From: Euphorbia lathyris
Lineage: Eukaryota; Streptophyta; Magnoliopsida; Malpighiales; Euphorbiaceae
DNA: 64,000 nt
Assembly: GCF_963576675.1 (NCBI RefSeq)
Contig: NC_088912.1
Coordinates: 96,625,895-96,689,894 of the forward strand
Direction of reading: 5' to 3'
Below, piece after piece: positions 9,926-20,752 of this stretch; within the stretch, counting starts at the first letter, position 1, and each line of letters opens with the position of its first letter. The notes under the pieces were generated by a model. It was not told the origin of the DNA and ran no database searches. It saw only the letters and a program-made list of their open reading frames with translations. The translations under genes were made by a program, and so were the position numbers.

Positions 9926-11671
9926 GATGAAGAATGCCTTAGTTAAGCTGTATTCTCTCTTGTTGAATGTAATAACTAAAATGTTATTTCAATTGTTTTA
10001 TGCCATATGTATCAAATAAAGCTAGCAGATGTTATATTGAATGTGAGTGTGATCTGGATTACATGTTTTGTTTTGTGATCTGCATTTTACAGCCTCTGAC
10101 TCTGCAACCTATTTTTGATTAAAATGAATGTTTTTTATGCCTAAACTTCCTTCGACTCAAGCTTAATTGATTGTGGAACATATCGTTGTTTCTATTTCTA
10201 TAATTTAATTGTATCAGTTATTCAATGGATTCAGTTTACTACTGTAAGCCTAGTTCAAGAAACACCAAGAAAGATGTTGCAGCTGCTACTGGTGCGTTCT
10301 CTTTCTCTCTAAAGTATTGATTGAGCAGCTGTCTAGTATCAGATTCAAAAGATAAACATTTTCTTCATAGATTCTATGTATGGATAGTTCACTTGCTAAA
10401 AATTATAACAGTATGCCTACTGGATTTTTCATGCTAAATAAATATATATTTTTTATATTGTTTTGTCTAAAAATTGTGCTTAGGACTCTTTGTAAAGGGA
10501 ACCACTTAATATGTTGATGTTAGGTTGAAAATTACTGTACACTATCTCAACAAACATTCCAATTTAGGGATTGATGTAGAAATGAATGAAAATTGTGAAA
10601 CTAAGTGATTGATTATATATGTTTTAGATTTTGGACAATGAACGAAAATTATGCACTTTTATATGTTTTCTATTGCATTCATGGACCTTGAAATTGAGCT
10701 GAGGATCCAATTTCGCTTGTCAGATTCAACACAACACGTACATGATTGATAGAATGAGAATAATAAGCCTCAGGACCTTGACAATGATGGCTGAATCAAT
10801 AATGTAAGTTGTTGATTTTCTTTGCAAAAGTAGAGGAGATGGGAAGAATGACGGAGAAAGACGTTCTTCAGGTCACCAAATCTTATTACATTTCTGCAGT
10901 TTTTGGTTAGTTAATAAATCATATTACAGACTGAGTTGTTGGTTAGCTAATAACAGAGAAAGACGTTCTTCATGTTGATTTTTTGCTATTATTTGGTTAC
11001 TGGTCAGCACATTGGCAGTTGGCAGAGCAGATATGATAGATGCGGAGATGCTGATTCTGTAAGAGCAGACGTAATCGCAAAGATCATTGGACACCTAGGT
11101 CTTGAGAAAACCATGTTCGAGTCATCCAGTGCTAGAACCGCGGAGTGGTTTGTCAAATGCTATGGTCCAAGGTATAACACTCTTTCTATACTACAAATTA
11201 TATCATTGCCTATGTTCATCAATGACAGCTTAATGTCATGTTTTCTCATCAGGTGAACCTTTTTGTTGGTCATTCTCAAGTAATTGGCCTAGAATGCCTG
11301 CGGGGATGCAACTTCGGTAAAAATAAATCTTCTTTCCACGGTTCACCATATTTGCTGATTTAACTTGTTAGTTCTGTAGCATACTGTTTTATATGTGATG
11401 CATAAGCTAAGATTGCTATGTGTGTTATATTGCTTAGCAAATTTTCGCTATGATAACGTGTGCTTGGTGCTGTGATACTTTGATGTTGAGTGATATCATA
11501 AAGTGTGAATACAATATGTTGTATTTCTTCATAAGCAATATAGAGCAGTAGTTTAAGCTTATCAATCGTCTATGGCAGGGAAATCTAGACTCTGCATTTT
11601 TGGGTATTTGATATACTTTATGGACCTTGTAATTGTATCGGGTCATACATTACAATTGTATCGGGTCGAAT
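9853..11671 (+). repeat. 1.8-kb segmental duplication, unit 1
   Basis: Begins with the mTERF C-terminal tail (TGTGAAAGGGCAAGAGG) and continues collinearly through non-coding sequence, the HSA32-like exons (about 11010-11330) and the CATAAGCTAAGATTG region to about 11671. The same order is found at 12796-14581. Many substitutions and small indels separate the units, so the duplication is not recent. Confidence 0.75.
11010..11330 (+). pseudogene. HSA32 / phosphosulfolactate-synthase-like gene fragment, unit 1
   Basis: The reading frame around 11035-11175 gives DADSVRADVIAKIIGHLGLE followed by KTMFESSSARTAEWFVKCYG. A second block after an intron-like gap (GTATAAC...TCATCAG, about 11172-11253) gives VNLFVGHSQVIGLECLRG in another frame. 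These match my memory of the C-terminal part of plant HSA32-like proteins, which belong to the ComA/phosphosulfolactate synthase family and act in heat-acclimation memory. Only the last part of a gene is present, there is no start codon context and the frame shifts, so it is a gene fragment. The family assignment is from recalled motifs only. Confidence 0.55.
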
Positions 11672-12230
11672 TTGGCTTGTCAGATTGATAGAGTGAACAG
11701 TCCAATAAGAATAAGAACAAAGTTGTTAGCTTTGGCTGTTGTTATTTGTTGTATTGCATTATTTGGAGGAACTGAATTGGGTTGATAGTTGTTATCTTTA
11801 TGTTACATTGGGTCGATGTTTGTCGGATATTAATATAAGATCTATGATTGGTCTTAATTATCAGTTCGAGCTTTTAGTTCAATCGGTTCCATGACATGGT
11901 ATCTTAGTTTCTAGGACCAAACGGTCGAGGGTTCGAGTCTTGACAACCTCATTAATTTGTGGAATTAAAAACACATGGCAGGACCTTGAATTGTAATTTC
12001 CTGTCGTGTTTGTGCAAAATTCTATTGTGGATTTCTGTTGTTTGTTATCTAGATGATTTTATCTTCCATTCTTTTTTTCTTCTTCATCTCTTAATGTACA
12101 AATCAACAGGACCCATAATATGGCAGTCGATATGGACAAGGATCTACGTAAGGTAATCTCAATGTACACTTGTAAATTTGTGTTTATATTCTACCTTATA
12201 TCATGAAATAATTAATTAGTCGATAAGCTA

Positions 12231-12365
12231 ATGGTTGTGATGGATTTTTATGTTAACAAACTGGGTTTAGATTCTTCCGACATTGTGAATTGCCCTGTGC
12301 TACTTGCATATAGCTTGAAGAAAAGGCTCATTTCCAAGAGCTGCAGTTATTATATTTCTGTCTAC
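12231..12365 (+). pseudogene. mTERF fragment (C-terminal repeats)
   Basis: Reads KLMVVMDFYVNKLGLDSSDI and then VNCPVLLAYSLKKRL, the typical mTERF motif around the penultimate repeat. It is not joined to any start and is interrupted downstream. The same segment is better preserved at 22680-22820. It is a remnant between the two 1.8-kb duplication units. Confidence 0.7.
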
Positions 12366-12559
12366 CAAGGGTCTAGTTAAATTGGATTCAAGTATATTTG
12401 GCCTATCAAATTATTATACAATATTATCAATTCCAGACGTATAACTTAAAATTTTTGTTTCATAAGAATACGTATTACCCTTCATTGGTTGTTGAAATAG
12501 CACTTTCGGATGGTATTGAAATAACAGTTTGTTCTAGAGTCTAGTAGCTTATAAAATTT

Positions 12560-12795
12560 AGGCATGAGATCATATGGCCAGAATTTCTATTATGAGAAAT
12601 ATCAAGGTAATTTAATTGCTTCAACTTGCAAAGTTCAATTGCAATTTCTCCTTGAAAAACACAAGTCGAGACATATTTCCTATGCACTTTGGTGTTCTTC
12701 CAGATATATTGTTATGACTGATATCCAAAATTTATAAGCCAGTGATGTTACATAGGCTATCCGGAATGCTGCCCTTAAACTCATTTCTGATAAAT
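12560..12795 (-). pseudogene. LRR receptor-like protein fragment
   Basis: On the minus strand starting near 12793 the frame reads RNEFKGSIPDSLCNITGL, a stop, then ILDISHNNISGRTPKCIGN. A further LRR in a shifted frame reads LCKLKQLNYLDISHNR. This is the LRR consensus of plant extracellular receptor-like proteins (SLC..LQ.LDLS.N.ISG..PKCI). About three repeats survive, with one stop and one shift. There is no signal peptide or membrane segment. It lies immediately beside the duplication breakpoint at 12796, so it may mark where foreign gene DNA was joined during the rearrangement. Confidence 0.65.
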
Positions 12796-14581
12796 TTGTG
12801 AAAGGGCAAGAGGAAGCTCCTCATTTGATTAATTTGTATAACCAGAAGTTAAATCTTTCTGATAAAAGATGAAGAATGCCTTAGTTAAGCTGTATTCTCT
12901 CTTGTTGAATGTAATAAATAAAATGTAATTTCAATTTTTTATGTATCAAATAAAGCTAGCAGATGTTATATTGAATGTGAGTGTGATCTGGATTACATGT
13001 TTTTTTACTCTGCAACCTATTTTTGTAAAAGAATGTTACTATGCATACACATATTTTTTATGCCTAAAATTCCTTCGACTCAAGCTTAATTGATTGTGGA
13101 ACATAACTTTTACACAAGCTTTCTTTTTCCATATCACTTAGTTTATCGTTATTTCTATTTCTACCATATAATTGTATCAGTTATTCAATGGATTCAGTTT
13201 AGTCTAAGCCTGTACATAGGACTCTTTATTTTTTTTTATTTTTGTTTTGTCTTAAAATTGTGCATAGGACTTTTTGAAATGGGAACCACTTAATATGTTG
13301 ATGTTAGGTTGAAAATTACTGTACATTATCTCAACAAACGTTCCTATTTGGGGATCATGTTTGTTGGTGGAGAATGATTCTTGTTAGAAAGGTTGGTCTG
13401 TGAACAAAGCTGATGTAGTAGAAATGGGAGATACTGTTAAGATTCTAAACTTTCTAGTTGCTGAGATCATTGATCTGAGACTAAGTGATTGAATAGTTGG
13501 TGTTTCATTGATTATATATGTTTTAGATTTTACACAATGAACGAAAATTATGCACTTTTATATGTTTCCTATTGTACTCATGGACCTTGCAATTGAGTTG
13601 AGGATCCAATTTCGCTTGTCAGATTCAACAAAACACGTACATGATTGATAGAGTGGAAGGTCGAATGATAATAATAAGCCTCGGGACCTTGACAATAATG
13701 GCTGAATCAATCATGTAAGTTGTTGATTTTCTTTGCAAAAGTAGAGGAGATGGGAAGAATGACAGAGAAAGACGTTCTTCAGGTCACCAAATCTTATTAC
13801 ATTTCTGTAGTTTTTGGTTAGTTAATAAATCATATTACAGACTGAGTTGTTGGTTAGCTAATAACAGAGAAAGACGTTCTTCAGGTTGATTTTTTGCTAT
13901 TATTTGGTTATTGATCAGCACATTGGCAGTTAGCAGAGCAGATATGATAATGATAGATGCAGAGATGCTGATTCTCTAAGAGCAGACGTAATCGCAAAGA
14001 TCACTGGACGCCTAGGTCTTGAGAAAGCCATGTTCGAGTCATAGAGTGCTAGAACCGCATAGTGGTTTGTCAAACGCTATGGTCCAAGGTATCACACTCT
14101 TTCTATGCTACAAATTATATCATTGCCTATGTTCATCAATGACAGCTTAATGTCATGTTTTCTCAGGTGAACCTTTTTGTTGATCATTCTCAAGTAATTG
14201 GCCTAGAATGATTGCGGGATGCGACTTGGTAAAAATAAGTCTTCTTTCCGCGGTTCACCATATTTGCTGATTTAACTTGTTAGTTCTGTAGCATACTGTT
14301 TTATATGTGATGCATAAGCTAAGATTGTTATGTGTGTTATATTGCTGTGTGAAATTGCTTAGCAAATTTTCGCTATGATAACGTGTGCTTGGTGCTGTGA
14401 TACTTTGATGTTGAGTGATATCATAAAGTATGAATACAATATGTTGTATTTCTTCATAAGTAATATAGAGCAGTAGTTTAAACTTATCAAGCATCTATGA
14501 TAGGGCCATCTAGACTCAGCTTTTTTTGGTATTTGATATACTTCATGGACCTTGCCTTGCAGTTGAGTTCAGGGTCGAATT
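12796..14581 (+). repeat. 1.8-kb segmental duplication, unit 2
   Basis: Collinear second copy of 9853-11671, starting with the mTERF C-terminal tail (12796-12871) and containing the second HSA32-like fragment (13914-14240). The left junction abuts the LRR fragment. Homology fades after GGGTCGAATTT at about 14571-14581. Confidence 0.75.
13914..14240 (+). pseudogene. HSA32 / phosphosulfolactate-synthase-like gene fragment, unit 2
   Basis: Second copy of the fragment at 11010-11330. It retains a slightly longer upstream motif (ADMIMIDAE) than unit 1. It carries a stop in the DADSV region, a stop in the FES-SARTA region and a TGG-to-TAG change, and the exon after the intron-like gap also has a stop. 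It is more decayed in places and more complete in others, so the units have been degrading independently. Confidence 0.5.
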
Positions 14582-15040
14582 TTTTGATAATGATTTTTCT
14601 TATTGATTTTATGAATTTTTTTATTTGATATTTGAGCCCCAGCTCATTTGTGCTTCTGGTTCCGCCAGTGATAACAAGATTCTTAGGATTGTGAAATGGG
14701 TTCGGCATAGGAAGATAACCCTTGGGACCTTGAAAATGATGGCTGAATCAATCTCGTAAATTTTTTGATTTTTGCAAAACTAGAGGAGATGGGAAGTTCA
14801 GGTCAGCAAGATGAAGCAAATTTGATATATTTCAGAAAGTGATCAACATTTTTTTTTATTGAATTTGGCATATCAGTGAGTGATGGATTATTATGAACAT
14901 CGTTATTATAAACATCGATATTGATGGATATATCTTTAAGAAGTCATTTTTAAATGAAATTTTCAATTTTCAATTTTGTGAAGGAATTCAATTTAATTCT
15001 TTTTTCCTAATTCTCGTTTTTTTTTTGTCGTTGCGGTTCG
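14582..15040. other. Intergenic DNA
   Basis: No gene is seen. The sequence at 14700-14810 (CCTTGGGACCTTGAAAATGATGGCTGAATCAAT and following) is a third, short copy of the motif found at 10770 and 13685 in the duplicated units, so rearranged duplicate DNA extends into this stretch. Confidence 0.5.
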
Positions 15041-15200
15041 TAAATGAGCAAACCAACGAGGGATAAAAAGGTTGAGGCTTATAAGAGGTGGGGTTGGTCT
15101 GATAAAGATATTACTACAGCCTTCAAGAAGTACCCGCAGTGTATGACATTTTAAGAGGATAATATAATGGCTAAAATGGACTTTTATGTTAATAAATAAA
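15041..15200 (+). pseudogene. mTERF fragment
   Basis: Frame from the ATG at about 15042 gives MSKPTRDKKVEAYKRWGWSD, then DITTAFKKYPQCM, a stop and MAKMDFYVNK, which is the mTERF segment also seen at 22577-22720. About 50 codons remain, with an in-frame stop and no ends. Confidence 0.7.
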
Positions 15201-15644
15201 TTGTGCAATGAGATGTTAGACGAGGCAATGAGTGAAGGGAAGGGAAACTAAAGTCATGAAGTAGACATTTTCTTCGTTATCAATGGAAGGTGGATGTGCA
15301 TATGTCTGTTCTGTTATTTTGAATTGAGAACTTGTATTTGAGTAAAATTTAATCAAAGATTGCTTTTGGGGAAATTGTTTCACCAAATATTGAATTATTC
15401 ATTCCAATTGATTTGATAATTTTTTGTTTAGTTTAGACAAATTGTGTCGAATACTCTTTGAGTTCGAGGAAATAATAGATTTTAGATCGTTCCATATTAT
15501 ATGTTTTGAACTGATAAGTGTTCTATATTATCTATATTTGTTATTTATTTGTTCTTGTCTGTGTTGTGCATGTTGTATTTGCATTAGAAGCATATCCAGA
15601 TTATAACTAATCGATATTTCCTCGGGCTGACTTCTTATAGGCAT
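15201..15644. other. Intergenic DNA
   Basis: No gene is seen. AT-rich sequence without recognisable repeats. A short open frame at 15424-15606 is hydrophobic low-complexity sequence with no support. Confidence 0.5.
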
Positions 15645-15770
15645 CAGTCAGTCACCACCCAAGTTATGTTTGGCGTGGATTATGGATGCAAGAGAGACTA
15701 TGAGGAGGGATCATGTTGGAGGATCGGCAATGGTGCAGATATTCAATGCTGATATGCTAGACATAATTTC
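15645..15770 (+). pseudogene. Short L1 LINE pol fragment
   Basis: Reads HHPSYVWRGLWMQERL, then after a frameshift GSCWRIGNGADI. This resembles the conserved 'S..WRSI..ar.ll..G..WRVGNG..I' segment after the reverse transcriptase of plant L1 elements. It is too short and broken to say more. Confidence 0.5.
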
Positions 15771-16740
15771 TTAATTGCGGGTACGCTAGGCATCTTGCAT
15801 TCGATACAATCTATATTAGATATTAAAATGTAATTGAATTTGAATTCAATGATCAAGTTTCCAAATGTAACTAAATATTGGAGTATTTTAGTATCTGCAT
15901 AAATTTTTAGCTCATTGTATTCATTTCACAATCTCTGGAAATGGAGCTGGAACAGAGTTCTAGTTAAGGCGAACTTTCTCCTCTTTTTAACACAGTGCTG
16001 GTTCATTTGGACTTCAGCGATGTTGAGCTGGGTGAAGCTCAAGCAATCTATTTTGGGCTTTAAAAAATAAATCTTGTAATTTGATCGATTTGTAAAGATA
16101 GTCCCCCGCGGTTTAAAAGTTTATAAATGAGGATATGTGCTTTGTGCATTTTACAAACTCAGTCATTATCTTAAAAGGTTATTATCGTGTCTATTTACTT
16201 CAAAAGATTATGAGTCATCATATCGATTGAGCAATATGGAATTAAGGATCAATTTGGTATCCGGAGTTGGCTAGTATAATAAATTCAGTCCAAAATCAAG
16301 TTTGGGTGTAATTTGGCCATTTAACTTGAGATAGATATGAGGTGGTGACACACGTAAAATACATGCTATGCCAATGATATACTGACATGTGTCATTTTGA
16401 ATTGATTCGATACTAATACCAAGTTGAAGGGCTAAATCAATATCTAAAATTTAATATTGGACTAATTTGATCCTTACTAGCTAATTGAAAGGTCAAATTA
16501 ATCATTGATTCAAGCAATAAGTCGGCTTATCTAGACTCGAGACTTTCTTTAACTTTGAATGGACATACCAATAAAAAAGAAGTTAACATAATAGGAGAAG
16601 TTGGTTTGAAATGTCAAGTTCTGTTATTCAATATTAAATTAGTATAATTTCATAAACATTGAAATTAAAATAATGATATTTATTCGTTGGACTTAAATTG
16701 ACACTTTCGGTATCGGTTTCGGGTACAAGTACCCCTTTGT
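15771..16740. other. Intergenic DNA with a weak fold-back repeat
   Basis: No gene is seen. Around 16250-16510 the left part (AAGGATCAATTTGGTATCC) resembles the reverse of the right part (AAGGATCAAATTAGTCC), with GACACACGTAAAATACATG versus GACACATGTCAGTATATC inside. This suggests an old MITE of about 260 bp with no clear target duplication. Confidence 0.35.
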
Positions 16741-17470
16741 TGAAGGTCGTTCGAGTAAGCCTAGAGAGAGAAGGTCCACCTTCTCTCTAGGTCTCCTCCT
16801 CTTGCCGCCCACCTTCTCCCCTCTCCCTTCTCCCTTCTGCTTTCTTCTTTCCTCCTTGTTCTTTTTTCTTTTCTCTTCCAGACATGATTTTTGAAGCTTT
16901 AGGCTTAGAACAAATGAGCCATATCTATTGGAGGAGGGAGAAGGTTGTCTGGGAGAAGGTTGTCTTCCTTCTCCCTCCTCCCATCTGTGGCTTTACTTCC
17001 GATTTTCTAGTTTTTTCAGTGTTTTCCTTTTGTTTCAGTTGAAATCCATACCTTTCATTGAATTTTCTCCATCTGATTCGCACATGTTAGTTATAACTCT
17101 GTCGTTTACGCTTTTTTCGGGTTTAGCAAGAGCGAAAATACATTATTTTATACGTAGATCTACGGATCTACGGGGTTGCACAAGTAAAAAAGACTCGGAT
17201 CCTATTAGCCGGAAGGGACTAACTGATGACGATTGGTTTGTAGTTGCCTTCATGCGGAATTGGATTCATGAGAAGTATGAGTTTTGTCGTTTTATTGTTT
17301 TAGTTGCACATTTTATGGTTATTTTTGCTCATTTTAGCTTTTTTATTTCTTCTATGAACGTTGTATTAGGCATGAGTTTGTACTTATGTAAGGTTTTCTC
17401 TCTTACTTTTTTTCATGATGTACTTGTACTCTTTTATCAAATGAAATGATTGAGCATTATTATATTAAAA
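16741..17470 (+). other. Unassigned pyrimidine-rich segment with an open frame
   Basis: Starts with an imperfect hairpin (CCTAGAGAGAGAAGGT / ACCTTCTCTCTAGG, 16760-16792) and CT-rich sequence. It contains a 173-codon open frame (16928-17449) with no domain I recognise and ends in an A8 run near 17468. It could be the 3' part of a non-LTR element or an expressed non-coding segment. I do not assign a product. Confidence 0.25.
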
Positions 17471-17633
17471 AAAATGACACTTCCTTAGAAATGTTGTGGT
17501 CATTTTATACCTTATCCATGTATATCACTTTATAGTATAAAGTTGGATCTCAAATTCTACGGTGCAATTGAGAATTGCAATTAACTGTCATTTACTAGAT
17601 TTCTCTGTAATTTTGCTTCATCCCTTATTTTTC

Positions 17634-18215
17634 AGGATAGAGTGTAAAAATACCCCTAACATTTATAATTAGAGGTAATTTTACTCATAGTGTAATTTTA
17701 ACTTTAACATTAGCAACCAAGAGCAATTTTGCCTTTAATGTTGTCAAATTAGATCAATTTCAGACATTATTACAAAACATAGATATTTTGTTCCTTTTTC
17801 TGTGCCAATTGTATAACAGCTCGTTTAAAAAAAAATCAGATTTTATGTGATTTAATAATAGAATTGAAAATTAATATTTATAAATTCGGAGAAATATTTT
17901 GAAATATTTTTGTCCAATTTGTACAATAGATATTATATTTTTTATTTTATTTTTTTAAATTTTACGTCTTATCATATGTTTATGATCTGTTACTAATGAT
18001 TAATAAAATGACTCATATATAAAGTGTAGATGACTAGATTCATTATCTAGTTGACACTTTGATAAATTTTTCTCAAATTAATCAAATTTGACAGCGTTAG
18101 TGGTAAAATTGGTCTTGGCTACAAAAGTTAGGGGTAAAAATGATCATTTTAGATGTTGGAGATAAAATTGTTCCTAATCGTAAATATTAAAGGTATTTTT
18201 ACACCTTATTTTTGT
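17634..18215. mobile_element. MITE with long terminal inverted repeats (AAGGTGTAAAAATACC family)
   Basis: The left end (GAGTGTAAAAATACCCCTAA, followed by AGAGGTAATTTTACTC) and the right end read in reverse (AAGGTGTAAAAATACCTTTA, followed by GGAACAATTTTATC) form inverted repeats of roughly 130-150 bp, with further matching blocks (AGCAACCAAGAGCAATTTTG versus TAGCCAAGACCAATTTTAC). The interior is AT-rich and non-coding. The length and ends fit a Mutator-like or similar MITE. I could not identify a target duplication. Fragments of the same family are scattered through 3785-7650 and at 18697-19000. Confidence 0.55.
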
Positions 18216-18329
18216 CTTTTTTTTTTTATCCTTTTCCCTAACATTAGTAAACTAATTTATTATAGCCCAAACTTCTCACAAAAACAACATAGTTCTTTAT
18301 CCCAGTTTTATCTCATTTAATCAAATCGC

Positions 18330-18545
18330 CATTTATGAGTCATATCCGTGTGGCATTGGTGTTCCCACGGACACTGATAATTAAATGAATTTGATCATTC
18401 ACCGTTAGATCCAAACTGATTAAATCTAAGCTTTAGGGTGTTTTGAATCTTCATCCCGGAGATTTAATCAGTCTAGAATTAATGATGAATGAACAATTTC
18501 ATTTGGTAATCATGGTCCATGTGAATACGACTGGTCTATGTGAAT
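18330..18545. repeat. Fold-back repeat
   Basis: Imperfect inverted repeat. CATTCACCGTTAGATC...ACTGATTAAATCT (about 18390-18427) pairs with AGATTTAATCAGT...GATGAATGAACAATTTCATT (about 18462-18512), and CCGTGTGGCATTGGTG pairs loosely with the right flank. Probably a small MITE. Non-coding. Confidence 0.45.
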
Positions 18546-18696
18546 TCAATTAATTGTTTTGTTCTTCATGGTCCTCCCGCAACTTACTTAAGGTTATTCA
18601 TTGGTCCTTAAATTTATTTAAAATGACTTATTAGTCCCTAAATTTAGTTAAAGTGGTGCACTATTACATAATAAAAATAATAATATACGGTGGGTT

Positions 18697-19001
18697 AAGG
18701 TGCAAAAATACATCTAACATTTTGGTTCAGGAGCAATTTTACTTCTAAGGATGGAAGCCAAGAGCAATTTTACCCCATAACATTGATAAATTGGTCAATT
18801 TGAGAAATAATTCATCAAACTGTCTTTTCAATCATGAATATTGTCATCTACACTTCACACGTGCGTCATTTTATCAATAACAAATCACAAACATATGTTG
18901 GGATATGAAAAAAATAATAAAAAAATATACTGCCTTTTGTACGAATTAGACAAAAAAAATTCAAAAAATTCACCGAATTTATAAATATAAATCTTCAATT
19001 A
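18697..19001. mobile_element. Partial MITE of the AAGGTGTAAAAATACC family
   Basis: Begins TTAAGGTGCAAAAATACATC and shares the 'GAAGCCAAGAGCAATTTTAC' and 'AATTCATCAAACTGTCTT' blocks with other copies. No matching right arm is present before the Emigrant-like element at 19004. Confidence 0.45.
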
Positions 19002-19058
19002 TACAGTAAAACCTCTATATAGGAATACTCTATATAGGAATAACCTCTATTTTGTTAT

Positions 19059-19382
19059 AAAAAAACTCGGTCCCAACTTGGGCCAGTTATAAATAGAAAT
19101 AACCTCCCAAACGTTATTTGTTATACACTTTTCAAGTCCCACCTTTAGAAACTATGCCTCTATATAGTAATAATTATATATTTTTTTATAAAAGATAATT
19201 ATATATTTATATATATATATATATATAAATATATATATATATATTAAGAATTTAAACTAAATTATAAAATATTTAAAAAAACTATTGAAACTATCTATGA
19301 GTTGGAAACACAAACTACAACTTGAAATTATAAATATTTAGTATTTTTATTGATATTTATATTTTTTCCATAAAACTCTTCC
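19059..19382 (+). repeat. Left copy of the ~330-bp direct repeat flanking a LINE
   Basis: From AAAAAAACTCGGTCCCAACT to CATAAAACTCTTCC. The same sequence recurs at 19825-20158. The only differences I see are the length of the internal (TA)n tract (324 versus 334 bp overall) and one substitution (GAATTTAAAC versus GAATTCAAAC). It ends exactly at the LINE poly(A) (T run on plus). Confidence 0.85.
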
Positions 19383-19824
19383 TTTTTTTTTTTGGTAAGA
19401 AGGGAAGAAAAAAAAACAAACAAACAAAAACCTAACCCGGGATCAGTCTAGGAAGACTGACCCCAATCCTATCCTCAAGAAGAGAAGGTAACAGAAAAGA
19501 AGGAGGAACGGAAATGGTAGAAACACCTAACATCCCCCCATGCCCAGCAGCTGCTAAGCGATCCGCCACGCGGTTTTGCTCCCTATAAATATGGGAGAAG
19601 GTAAGAGAATCGAAGGCAGGACGAAGCCTCAAGATGGCTTTAATGAGATTCTGACTCTTAAGACAAACAGTCTGTCTATCCGAAATCCTGTTGATAGCCT
19701 CCAAATTGTCAGACTCCACCGAAAGTCTTTTAACACCCATGCGAATGGCGAGTTTAATGCCAGACAAGATCCCCCAGAGCTCTGCAGTAAAGGAGGAGCC
19801 CGTACCTAAGTTATGGGTAAATAG
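19383..19824 (-). pseudogene. 5'-truncated L1 LINE tail (RNase H)
   Basis: On minus, the frame reads GTGSSFTAELWGILSGIKLA, VESDNLEAINRI, FSHIYREQNRVADRLAA and ends SLPRLIPG followed by a stop near 19432. This is the C-terminal RNase H-like domain of plant L1 elements: E in AELWG, D in ESDN, and the NRVADRLA motif. The tail carries (GTTT)n and an A10 tract at 19383-19392 on the minus strand. Only about 440 bp of the element was copied. It lies exactly between the two direct repeats of the host MITE. Confidence 0.8.
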
Positions 19825-19982
19825 AAAAAAACTCGGTCCCAACTTGGGCCAGTTATAAATAGAAATAACCTCCCAAACGTTATTTGTTATACACTTTTCA
19901 AGTCCCACCTTTAGAAACTATGCCTCTATATAGTAATAATTATATATTTTTTTATAAAAGATAATTATATATTTATATATAT

Positions 19983-20020
<38 letters not shown>

Positions 20021-20158
20021 TAAGAATTCAAACTAAATTATAAAATATTTAAAAAAACTATTGAAACTATCTATGAGTTGGAAACACAAACTACAACTTG
20101 AAATTATAAATATTTAGTATTTTTATTGATATTTATATTTTTTCCATAAAACTCTTCC
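19825..20158 (+). repeat. Right copy of the ~330-bp direct repeat flanking a LINE
   Basis: Starts exactly where the truncated LINE begins and runs to CATAAAACTCTTCC, after which the Emigrant-like element continues with AATTATGTATAT. Near identity with 19059-19382 implies both come from one event. Confidence 0.85.
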
Positions 20159-20381
20159 AATTATGTATATATTGAAAACTTAAACTCTAAATATTTAATT
20201 TGTTCTATTCATGTCTATTGTTATGCATTATATATAAATCATGTCTATCTATGATAAAAAAAATTTAATATTTTATGTATTGAGAAATTTTATTATACTA
20301 AACTCTATTTAGTAATAACCTCCCAATTATTATACAAATAGCTCGGTCCCAAGTGTATTCCTATATAGAGGTTTTACTGTA

Positions 20382-20752
20382 TTATTAAATTATAAAAAAA
20401 CATGGAATCCTTTTTTAGAACGAATTGATATGCAATTGATGCAGAATAAGAATCAAAAATATATGTGTTTTATAATAGTGTCTGAAATTGACCCAAATTA
20501 CCTAAAACATTTGTTTTAGATCAATCTCAAAAATCGAAAGGTAACATCATTATATCAAACTTTCATGTTAACACGTTTCATGTCAATTGATCAAATAAGA
20601 GTATCGAAGATCCAAAATTATCAAATGTTAGGTCTAAGTTTAAGTTATAGATTAATATTGTTTTGATTGACTAATTCCAAAATATCACTAATATTTACAA
20701 TTTTACATTAAATTATTGGTTGTCTAGTTGAACATTGTATCAATAGTCAACA
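20382..20752. other. AT-rich intergenic DNA
   Basis: No gene or element end is seen. Confidence 0.5.

Larger units (their letters stand above)
19004..20379. mobile_element. Emigrant/pogo-like element (TA target), enlarged by a LINE insertion
   Basis: Ends are CAGTAAAACCTCTATATAGG (left, from 19004) and its reverse complement (right, to 20379), flanked by TA at 19002-19003 and 20380-20381. The CAGTAAAACCTCTATA end and TA duplication match plant Emigrant-type (pogo/mariner) MITEs. Inverted subterminal blocks (GGAATAACCTC, ACTCGGTCCCAA) recur near the right end. No transposase is seen. The interior holds an L1 tail (19383-19824) and two direct copies of about 330 bp of the element itself. Confidence 0.75.

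Noticed and set aside
11873..11955. tRNA-like or SINE-like segment (GGTTCGAGTC box-B-like motif, TGGTATCTTAG)
   Set aside because: No cloverleaf, no clear box A, no tail or target duplication. It may be a scrap of an LTR/PBS region, but this cannot be supported.
16928..17449. 173-codon open frame on plus
   Set aside because: Composition is low-complexity and hydrophobic from a T-rich stretch. I recognise no domain, so it is kept only as an unassigned segment.
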